Assembly (NCBI RefSeq): GCF_009727055.1
Contig: NC_052358.1
Location: 40,339,954-40,403,953, forward strand
Origin: Benincasa hispida
Taxonomy: Eukaryota; Streptophyta; Magnoliopsida; Cucurbitales; Cucurbitaceae
DNA: 64,000 nt
Direction of reading: 5' to 3'
Positions 55,388 to 64,000 of this stretch are shown piece after piece. How positions within the stretch are numbered: position 1 is the stretch's first letter; each line of letters begins with the position of its first letter. A program made the translations under genes and the position numbers. The notes beneath the pieces are model-generated. The model ran no database searches and was not told the DNA's origin. It worked only from the letters and a program-made list of their open reading frames with translations.

Positions 55388-56253
55388 CCATTGGATATAA
55401 CCAATCAACAGTACGATGACCGTACACAAATCGCTCATAAGTATAGTTGGGCCAATTTACCGTTTTGCTTCTATAGTTACATCTAACTCCTTAAGTACCA
55501 CTGATTATTCTAATGAACAATAAGTTATAGTCCTACTATGACTGAGTCCTTTCTTCCTAAGAGAGGGTGTGGCCACTATATACAAGACCCGAAATCAGCC
55601 CTAAAGGGAGTAATTTGTCTACTTTCTCCTGCTTCGAGGAAGGAGTGAATTTCGTCTTGTTTAGCTGAGTTCCCAGCTCCCTAATTAGACGAAACCCTAA
55701 AATGGTAGGCTTGATGAGTCTGCAATCTGGCCACTCTCAACCATACAAATCAAAGGACTGCCCTCATGAGCAGGAGTTCCTAACTCACTCAGGATTAAGG
55801 TCATGTCATCTATGGTTATCCTAGTTAAATGTAAGTCTCAATTATCAATGACGTTACATAAAGAGACTAATCATTTTGTGATCCAGTTTTATACAAACTC
55901 TTTGTATAGGATATCCCCGTTCGTATGTCTCCACATGAATGGTCAGGATCAGACCATTTGCAATACTTTATAACACTTGTAACATCTACAAAGCAGGCCA
56001 TATCCGTAGTGTCACCAAGTTAAGGTATTCCTCCTTTATCCTTATACTATAGACCATTTAGGTTATTACTTAAGGCATGATCCACTTGTATGTTTCCGCA
56101 CATGCTTAAGTTACATGAAATAACCACATATCTTAGTTTATTGGATTGAGTAAATGCTTATAAAAATAACACTTATTTTATTAATAACAATATGTTTACA
56201 GAGTGTTTACAAACTACGAGACTAATAGAAGAATTAGGACACCAATCCTAACA
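55388..56253 (-). repeat. Copia LTR, right of the element-B insertion
   Basis: It continues the LTR broken at 41320. On the minus strand it starts TGTTAGGATTGGTGTCC (56253) and shares the landmarks GTACAGCTGGGCC-like, GGTCATGTCATCTATGG and ATGATCCACTTGTATG with other copies. It abuts another LTR start at 56254. Confidence 0.8.
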
Positions 56254-56466
56254 GTTCAGGTATCTCTTAAACATGATCCATTTGTATTTCTCCAAATACA
56301 TGTTTAAGTTACATCTAACAACCTTGGATCTTAGTTTATTAGTTTTTGGGTTAATGCAACTAAATGTCAAATAAAATACAACTTATTTTATTAGATAAAT
56401 AATTAGTTTGTACAAATACAATTACAAACTACAAGATCACGAGATTTAGGCCATCATCCCCCAACA
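56254..56466 (-). repeat. Copia 3' LTR start, cut by another LTR
   Basis: On the minus strand it begins TGTTGGGGGATGATGGCC, right after a CCTAGGACAAATGGGAGAT purine-rich tract (56467-56486). After about 210 bp it is interrupted by the LTR ending at 56253. It belongs to the element whose RNase H end is at 56583-56834. Confidence 0.75.
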
Positions 56467-56582
56467 ATCTCCCATTTGTCCTAGGGTGTACAAATACAAA
56501 GTAAAAATTACAAGGTATAGTACACAAAAAACAAGAAACTAGGGCTTACATTATACGCCCAGTAAAAATCTTCCACTTTCCC

Positions 56583-56834
56583 TTAGACTAGATGAGGCTT
56601 GTCTCGTAGACCCAAACACTCAAGGTAACCCTCAAACACTTTAACAATGAGAGACTTTGTAAATGGATAAAAAACATTATGCTCCAAATCGATCTTCATG
56701 ACGATCACGTCCCCTCGATGCACAATCATTCGTATGAGATGATACTTGCGCTCTATGTGTTTGTCGTGCTTGTGGCTCCTAGGCTCCCTAGAATTAGCCA
56801 TAACACCACTATTATCACAATAAGGATGATGCAC
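56583..56834 (-). pseudogene. Copia RNase H C-terminal end (83 codons)
   Basis: The minus strand reads HHPYCDNSGVMANSREPRSH, KHDKHIERKYHLIRMIVHRG and DVIVMKIDLEHNVFYPFTKS, then VFEGYLECLGLRDKPHL and a stop. This is the end of copia RNase H, including the YCDNSG block and the KHI.RKYH motif. Its stop lies about 100 bp from a polypurine tract and LTR, as in an intact element. The upstream part is replaced by gypsy LTR sequence at about 56851, so the element is 5'-truncated. It is the best-preserved copia coding piece in the window but not functional alone. Confidence 0.88.
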
Positions 56835-56850
56835 TTTGACATTTTTAAAA

Positions 56851-57446
56851 GCACCTGAAAAGTGCTTTAATTATCTTCCAATCTAGAGCTATTATTGCTA
56901 GTTGGTATGGTTTAATGTGGTTTGTTGAGTTGATTTCAAGGAACTAAACATTAGAAGCAAATTAGGCAAATTGATCAAAACCCAGGGAAAAAGTCCAAAT
57001 ATAAGTATCTAGGGGTTATCTATGAAATTGGAAGGGAAGTTATAGGCCAAAATTGAAGAAAAGATGAAGAATTTCGAAGGAAAAATTGGGGGCCAGCGTT
57101 GAGCTTGCGTTGCAACGCTGCATTGCGATGTTGAAGACCTAAGAGCAAGAAAACAAAGTAGTGTCACAACGCTGCTAAGAGTGTCATGATGCTTTGGAAA
57201 ATAGACGTGCATCAAGTCCGCTTTGTCGCAACATTGCAACGCTGACTCGTAGTGTCGTGACAATGCAACAATTTTTTATAAAAAGACAGCAGCATCGTCA
57301 GGAAAAAAGGGAGAAGAGTTTTTGGGAGAGTGTTCAACCTAGGGCAGGGAGCATTCATCTGGAAAGTTATACCCAACTGGAGATCAACCCATAATTCGTT
57401 AGTGAAGGTCAAGAAGATTGTGATTGAGATCGAGTTACAGTGAAGG
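56851..57446 (+). repeat. Gypsy 5' LTR, part before the solo-LTR insertion
   Basis: The LTR contains GCGTTGCAACGCTG-type palindromes (57080-57250), as in the gypsy LTR at 15785-17144, and a TTTTATAAAAAG box at 57268-57279. It ends with GAAGG (57442-57446), the duplicated target of the solo LTR. The left boundary is approximate. Confidence 0.65.
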
Positions 57447-59571
57447 TGTTGGGGTTGATGCCCTAAACTCTCATTGGGACCTGTAGTTTGTAAGCACTGT
57501 ATTGAACAAACGCTTGTGATGTAATAATATATGATATTTTTCTTCACTATTATCAATGAAACATGGGATGTTTTATTTGCTTTACCACAAACCAGTAAAC
57601 TAAGATCCCTGGTTGTCGTTGTAACTTAAGCATGTATGTGGAGACATACAAGTAGATCATGCCTTAAGTGATAACCAAAATGGTCTGTAGTATATGGATA
57701 TAGGAGGGAAACCTTATCCTAGTGAAGCTATGGATGCTACTCGCTTTGTAGAACAGTTATAAATGTTGTGACTTGCTACAGATGATCTGATCCTGATCAT
57801 TCATGTCGAAACATGTGAGCGAGGGATCCTATACAAAGGAGTTTGTATAAGACCAGACCACGAAGTGTTATAGTCTCGTTATATAACGCCGTTCATGATA
57901 GAGACTTCACTTCACTAGGATGACCATAGGTAACATAACCTCAATCCCGAGTGAGTTGGCAACTACTGCCTTTGAGGGAGGTCCTTTGATTTGCATGGGT
58001 GCGAGTGGCCAGATTGCCGACTCCAACCTACCACTTTGGGGATTCGTCTGATTTGGGAGCTGGGAACTTAGCTACACAAGATGGAATTCACTCCTTCCCT
58101 GAAGTAGGGGTAAGTAGATAGATTGCTTCCTTAAGGGCTGATTCCAGGGCTTGAACAATGTGGCGCCACAGACCTTCTCATGGCTCGAGAGGTGTCCACA
58201 CATAGTAGGACTATGTTATATTGTTCATTAGAGGGATCAGTGGTACTTAAGAAGTTAGATGTAATTGCAGGGGCAGAATGGTAAATTGGCTTAATTGTAC
58301 TTACGAGCATTTATGAAGGGTTATCATACTGTTGATTGGTTATATCCGATGGACACAAAAATATATCTATGGTGAAAAGAGTGTAGTTGTCGGTCTTTAG
58401 TGGAATGTCTGATAGTTAACGAATGGTGGATCTCATGACTAAAGAGTTTAGTCAGCTATTCACGTACCGTTGGAGCTTCAAGCCACAAGTCCATAAAGTC
58501 TCCTTAGTCGCTCAATGAATTCAAGTTGAGAATTAGTTTTTGGGCCAGTTTAAAGTGTTCAAATTGACAAGAGGGAGTTTGATTATATATGATATGATTA
58601 AATTGGTCAATTATATATGATATAGTTGACATGATGTGTGAGATACAATAATTGGAGGAAAATGATATAAATATGATTTATATCTAGTGGAGGAGAAAAG
58701 GACTATGGTTTATGTGTTGTATATGATGTGATATTAAACTATAGATTATAAATATAATATGATTATATTTATTTATAATTAAACAATTATGAGATAATTG
58801 TTGGTGGTTTTTCTCCATAACCGTACATGATAGTGGGAGGTTACATTCAATTTTCATAACTAAAGGATAAAATGAAAATAGTTTTTATTTTGCAAGAAGA
58901 TCGGATAATTGCCTCACATTAGTACACCGCCCGTCGTCTAGCTAACGAGAGCATACAAGATAGCTTAAGTTTTACTAAACGATCGTGTACACGCGCAAAT
59001 TTCCTAAACGATCTTATAGCCTTTTCTAAATGATCGCGTGTGAGAGCAATACTACCTAAATGATCAGCCCCATTTTACTAAACGATTGTGCATCCTTTGC
59101 TAAACGATCAAGCACTTGTCCATATAATAGACACAAAATCTTTCCCGCTTGCTTGGTCGTTGTAAACGATCGTAGTTTCCTCCTCCCCTCTACCAAATCC
59201 AACATAGCCCCACCTCCTGGATTCTCACTTCGAGAATACCGAGGTTACTGAGTGGTGGTGTCCTCTTTGCTACTTGTTCGTGTAGAAGTTCATGTGGTAG
59301 TGAGCGACAACGATATTTGTTGGACGATAGCCTTGGTGTGCACAACGACAACGGGAGTTATTGAGATTGACGAGAGAGAGAAATCAAAAGAGAAAAGTTC
59401 TTCAAGAGGTATGTCTCTCGATCCTTTGTTATTTATGTTCGAAAAGCATGCCGTAATTTGTTAGTAAATTCATAACTTCTATGTTTGTTTGTGAATGTGG
59501 TATTTCTGTCACAATGAATTTGGAACGATCTTGCTTCCACTCATAGGTACTCTTTGATAAGATTTTCTTCA
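57447..59571 (+). mobile_element. Solo copia LTR (family B), 2125 bp, nested in the gypsy LTR
   Basis: It runs from TGTTGGGGTTGATGCCC to AAGATTTTCTTCA, flanked by GAAGG on both sides (57442-57446 and 59572-59576). It is the most complete family-B LTR in the window and the reference for judging element B. 58950-59170 holds the CGATCGTGTACACG/AAACGATCAAGC motif run. Confidence 0.93.
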
Positions 59572-59576
59572 GAAGG

Positions 59577-60309
59577 GAGATCGTTTCTTTAATTCTTTAA
59601 TTCATTCTTTCTCCATGATGAATTCTCTTTGTCTAGGGATTATTATTAGTGGAATCATGTGTATCTAAACTCTAAATTCTAGGGTGTTGTTGGATTTTTG
59701 GATTTCTTGAATGGATTCTTGGTGTTATGGTTGATTAATTCTTGATTAGGTTTCTAAATTATCTATTCTTAATGTTTTTGGTTAACTGGTCATTATTCAA
59801 TTGATCTAGGGCTAATTCTTCTACTTGAGAAAGAGATTGATTTGCTAGACATGGTTATTTAGATTGTTATTCAAGATTACATGAGAATGATTCAAGAATA
59901 ATAAGAGGTGTAATCGAAGGGTTTTAATGAAACACTTATTTAAGCAATAGGAAGAAATTAAAACTTCATAAACTAGGGTTAGAAAAGATTGAACTTGAAA
60001 AAGAATTTCTCGAATTTAGAACTTCTAGCCTCAACCAATCTTTATTAAACATTTTCATGTCAATTTCCTTTTGTACCTCTTTAATGAAACAACACCCTTG
60101 AATTGAGCTCCTCTTGATTGTCTCTTTCTTTTTATTAATTGTATTTTAACTTCACTCACAAATTAATATTTTGATTGCCTAACTAAAATCAATAAAGAAA
60201 TACAATAGCTTAGTTTAGGAGAAACTATTCACGCAATTCTCTGAGGACGATACCCGATTTTAATTGGGATGTTATTTCTTTGATATATACACTTGCTTCT
60301 GATATTAAG
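59577..60309 (+). repeat. Gypsy 5' LTR/leader, part after the solo-LTR insertion
   Basis: It continues the LTR broken at 57446. Towards its end it has TCTGAGGACGATACCCGATT, typical of the U5 region of Athila-like elements, followed within 60 bp by the primer site. Confidence 0.65.
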
Positions 60310-60312
60310 TTT

Positions 60313-60331
60313 CGGCGTCGTTGCCCGGGGA
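60313..60331 (+). promoter_or_regulatory. Primer-binding site of the gypsy element
   Basis: CGGCGTCGTTGCCCGGGGA is a close variant of the TGGCGCCGTTGCCGGGGA primer site of plant Athila/Tat gypsy elements. Confidence 0.85.
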
Positions 60332-60454
60332 CTAGTAAGAATAATTTTTCTAAGATTATTGCTAAGAACTGAATTGATCTCAATTTAGGTTTTTTTTCTA
60401 TTGTTGGTTTTTTTATTTTAATGTCTATTGAGTTGTTGAGGATCCTATCTATGT

Positions 60455-61670
60455 GACGAAGTCAACAATCTGACCTTATTCCTTTTGATCCAGAAATTGA
60501 ATGAACATTGAAAAGAGTAAGAAGGAATCTGAGAATTGAATTTGATGCCATGGAGACCAAGTGGGAGCTGTTAGAACTATCTGAGATTACTTTCAACCAG
60601 CTATTCCTACGTCGCAGTCTGGCATTGTAGAGGCTCTAAAAAATGCTAATAATTTTTAGCTGAATCTTGGTTTGATTCAAATGGTGAGAGACAGTGCATT
60701 TAGAGGAACTCCAAATTAAGATCTGCATAAGCATATCCGTTCCTTTCTGGAAATATGTGGAACGGTAAAAATAAATGAAGTATCTACTGATGCTATTCGT
60801 TTAAGGTTGTTTCCTTTTCCTGTGCCGGATAAGGCAAAGGATTGGCTGGAGTCACTTTCAATAGGAAACATAACTACATGGGATGAGTTGGCACAGGCTT
60901 TCCTTAACAAGTTTTTTCCTCCTTCAAAAACTAGTAAATTGAGGGAAAAAAATTGGAACGTTTAGACAGAGAGAAGATGAGCAGTTGTTTTAGGCATGGG
61001 AGCAAAATAAGGAGCTGTCGTGGAAGTGCCCCCAGCATGAATATCCTGGCTGGTTACAAATCCAGTTGTTTTACAATGGATTGACCAATACGATGAAATC
61101 CATCTTGGATGATGCAGGTGGTTCAATTTTTTCTAAGATTGTTAATGTTGCTCAATCATCGTTTGAAGATATGGCTACCACGAATTATAACTAGTCATCA
61201 AAATGGTCCACATCTAGAGTAGCAGGACTCTACGAGCATGACGAGGTAAGTTCATTAAAGGTACAAATGGCATCTTTAACTAATGCCCTTAATCATTTGC
61301 CTATAGGAAACCAACCATCAATTGTATCGATAGCGGCTTGCCATACAACTTTATCATGGGAGGTACCTAATCCTGAGCAAGCCAATTATGTACGTCCAAC
61401 CAATCAATTTCAAGGATCACTTCAAAATTCATATCATATGCATCAACCTACCCACTACCATTCAGGTTTGTGTAATCATGAAAACTTCTCTTATGCTAAT
61501 AACAAAAACGTTTTGTAGGCTCCACCAGGTTTTCTGCTTCTCAAGAAGAAATTGTTGGTGGGGGATTTACTTGGGGACTTCATCAAGGAATCAAGGAGTA
61601 GAACAAACTTCTTGGTGGGCACTATAACGAGCCATGGAAAAGCTATCAAGAACCTTGAAGTTCAGGTTAG
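60455..61670 (+). pseudogene. Gypsy (Athila-like) gag remnant
   Basis: Readable pieces include QSDLIPFDPEIE near the start. The capsid core follows at about 60718-60960 (DLHKHIRSFLEICGT, IRLRLFPFPVPDKAKDWLES, TTWDELAQAFLNKFFP, SKTSKLREK), homologous to the gag remnant at 38410-38700. A glutamine- and asparagine-rich stretch (61267-61518) follows. Stops and frameshifts occur throughout. The orientation and distance from the primer site fit a 5'-to-3' element that starts at about 56851. Confidence 0.85.
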
Positions 61671-61799
61671 CTAGATGGTTACTGCAATAAATACCTTGCA
61701 AAAGGGAACTTTCTCTAGCTGTATTGAGAAAAACACCAGGGAAAAATGTAAAGCAATAACTCGGAGAAGCGGGAGAAGTGTTGTGAATCCTATGATGGA

Positions 61800-62479
61800 T
61801 TAGGAAGAAGAACAAGTTGTATTGGGTGCTGTAGCAAGTGACATTGATGAAGGAAAAGAGGGTGATGTTCCTGTATCACCCAATTCAGGGAGTAGTTATG
61901 AACCTCTACCTACTATTCTTAATAAAATCCATTATCCCCAAAGTTTTAAGAAAAAGAGATCGAATTTGCAATTCTAAAAATTCTTAGATATCTTCAAAAA
62001 AAACTTCATATTAATATTTTGTTTGTTAATGCTTTGGAACAGATGATGAACTATGTGAAGTTCATGAAGGAAATGTTGTCAAAGAAGAAGAAATTTGAAA
62101 AATATGAGATTGTGAGTTTAATTGAAGAGTGCAGTGTCATACTGTAAAAGAAGTTACCCTAGAAATTGAAGGATCTTGAGAGTTTCATGATCCCTTGCAC
62201 TATAGGAAATATAACGGTAAGTAAAGCTCTTTGTGATTTAAGAGCATCAATAAATCTAATGTCATTATCTGTGTACAGGAAATTGGATATAGGGGAAGTG
62301 CAGTTGACGACTATATCAATTCAAAAGCAGATCCTTCTCTTACTTACCCTCGGGGTATAGTAGAGGATGTGTTAGTTAAAGTTGATAAGTTCATTTTCTC
62401 AGCAAACTTTGTTGTGTTGGATATGGAAGAGGACGCAGAGGTTCAATTTATTTTGAAAGGACCATTTGTGGCCGCAGGT
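61800..62479 (+). pseudogene. Gypsy retropepsin-like protease remnant
   Basis: A lead-in YPQSFKKKRSNLQF block (about 61935-61978) is followed at 62160-62360 by LKDLESFMIPCTIGNITVSK and ALCDLRASINLMSLSVYRKL. This is the Athila protease, where ALCDLGASI normally carries the catalytic Asp; here the Gly is Arg. The sequence then continues (YPRGIVEDVLVKVDKFIF, NFVVLDMEEDAEVQFILKGP) in another frame up to 62479. There it stops within a block that would precede reverse transcriptase, because a minus-strand copia LTR follows. Confidence 0.82.
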
Positions 62480-64000
62480 ATGATGGGATATGCTAACATG
62501 CAATAGAAGCAAACTTAATCAATAACCATTCTTATTACATTTAATTTGAGTTCTAAAGGATGCTTTTACAGAAAATTACAATTAGGTTTCAAGTTCAATA
62601 TACCTTTGATGAATTCTCCCTAATCCAAGCTGCACTTCACGTTAATTCAGCTCCAAATCGTTAGTGAACTACCAAGAGATCTTCTCTACTATTCTCAGCC
62701 TTTAATTTGAGTGGTGGAACTTGAATTGATTGAATTTATGAAGTTATTTTTCTGGGTTTGAGAGGGAGAAAAAGATGAGTGCAGAAACTCATTTCTCAGC
62801 TCAAAAAACTCTATTTTCCTCTTCAGTTTTGAGTGTTTTATCACTCTTCACCATGCAGGGCTTCACTAGCAGCAACATTGCTGGTAGATGCTTGAAGATG
62901 GAAGTGGAATTGTATGTGATTGCATGAAGAACACTTCATGCTTGGGTGTTTTGTGGGAAAAAACCCACTTAGCCTTTAATTTTCCAATTTCTCAAATTTT
63001 AAATTCAAATTTCAATTAATTCTTTAATTAACTAAAATCTTATTTGATTAATTCATTATTAATTAATTTTGAAAAAACAAAATCCAATTTCTTAAATTGG
63101 ATTAAAATTGAAAATTAATTTGATTTTTAATTAATTAAACATAATTAATTAATTTAATATCAAATATTAAATTGATCACACACCTAATTTTAAACATGAA
63201 TCCTATTCATGTAATTGATATTTAAATCAATATTTAAATATTATAAACTCTCCAATTTCGTTTAATTTCAATAAATTAAACGTTAATTGTATGAAATCTA
63301 TAAATATACAAACCCTAATTCAAATTTGAACTTATTCAAATTCAAACCCTAATTTCAACTTGAACATTTTCAAATTGAAATTCAAATTGATATCATTCCA
63401 AATTCACTCAATTTAATAATTCAAGGTGCTTGTGTTTTACGAGCTAGTAGAGGGACCTTATGGATCTATAGATCATGAGCTCTAACGATATAAGATTAAT
63501 TGGCTAAAACTCTTTAGACCAAATTAATCAGTATTCGTTAACCATCAAGTCATACCACTATAGCTCAATGGTCACACTTTCCTCACTGTAGATGTATTTG
63601 TGTCCACATGATATAACCATAACCAGTAAGTCGACCTTTCACAGGCTGTTCGTAATAACGGTTGGGTCAATAAGTTGTTTTACCCCTGATATTACGTCTT
63701 GTTCCTTAAGTTCCTACTGATTCTCTAATGAACAATTGGTTTGTGATCCAATCACTAAACCAGATCCCCCTCGAGCCAATAAGAGGGTGGGGCTCTTTGT
63801 TCAAGACCTGGATTTATTACTTAAGAGAACCTTTCTCCTATCCCTAAATCAGGTAGGCATGAATTTCTTCTTGCACCTTATGTCCACAGCTATCTACCCG
63901 GTCTTACTCCTGAAATGGGAGGCTTATTGAGTTGGCACTGTTGAGCCAACCCTCACCTATGCAAATCTAAGGATAATCTAGAATAAACAGGAGTTCATAG
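62480..64000 (-). mobile_element. Copia LTR (family A), running off the window
   Basis: The minus strand matches the LTR at 46748-48472: AACTCGTAAAACAC-like AT-rich zone, TAGTAGAGGGACCTTATGGA, ATCTACAGTGAGGAAAGTG-like sequence, TCACAGGCTGTTCGTAATAA, and CTCGAGCCAATAAGAGGGTG. It interrupts the gypsy coding region at about 62480. The exact left end is uncertain because no clear duplication partner can be seen inside the window. Confidence 0.78.

Noticed and set aside
1..64000. A previously undescribed biological system
   Set aside because: After reading both strands, the coding signals are one NLR and known transposon families. The unusual items are nested insertions, decayed elements and library artefacts. 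The shared CGATCG word set is the only pattern I would pursue further.

Overview
This window is plant nuclear DNA, almost certainly from a dicot and probably a cucurbit. The cucurbit call is an inference: it rests on the style of the RPS2-like NLR, the gag/pol type of the Ty1/copia elements, and a MITE ending in the GGTAACCATTTGGTTTTT style. I see one host gene fragment. Nearly everything else is nested, decayed transposable elements. I found no RNA gene, no CRISPR array and no bacterial-type operon.

Layout. 1-2353 (minus): a CC-NBS-LRR resistance gene that runs off the left edge, intact in frame except for one TAG just before its MHD motif. 2354-3766: its upstream region, holding a LINE reverse-transcriptase scrap. 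3776-7675: a 3.9-kb Mutator-like element (MULE) with long terminal inverted repeats and a perfect 9-bp target duplication. 7743-11634: a hAT-like GC-rich scrap, a copia LTR, a TCGATC minisatellite and the 3' end of a CACTA element. 11635-17144 (minus): a gypsy-type element without recognisable pol, carrying a copia LTR inside it. 18164-20451: a copia LTR (minus), followed by a decayed copia element (20452-24233) split by a small hAT-like MITE. 24234-27699: non-coding sequence with two MITE-like units. 27800-32418: a 4.6-kb CACTA element with a dead TNP2 transposase, inserted in another copia reverse transcriptase. 32422-40984: copia and gypsy LTRs and a gypsy gag remnant. 40985-56834: a deep nest built around one copia element (41321-55387) that sits in a minus-strand copia LTR and itself carries two further insertions. 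56851-62479: an Athila-like gypsy element (LTR, PBS, gag, protease) interrupted by a solo LTR. 62480-64000: a minus-strand copia LTR running off the right edge.

Insertion order can be read in several places because target-site duplications survive: the MULE (9 bp), the CACTA (3 bp), a hAT MITE (8 bp, one mismatch), two solo copia LTRs (CGGAT and GAAGG, 5 bp each), a gypsy-like insertion (GATCA) and the large copia element (CCATTG).

The most consequential observation is technical. Three copies of a head-to-head Tn5/Nextera mosaic-end junction lie at 4117-4154, 47312-47349 and 55054-55089. They are sequencing-library residue left in the assembly. At two of them about 150-160 bp of element sequence appears to be missing, and at the third an 11-bp direct repeat (enough to cover Tn5's 9-bp duplication) flanks the adapter. 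I did not find a convincing new biological system.
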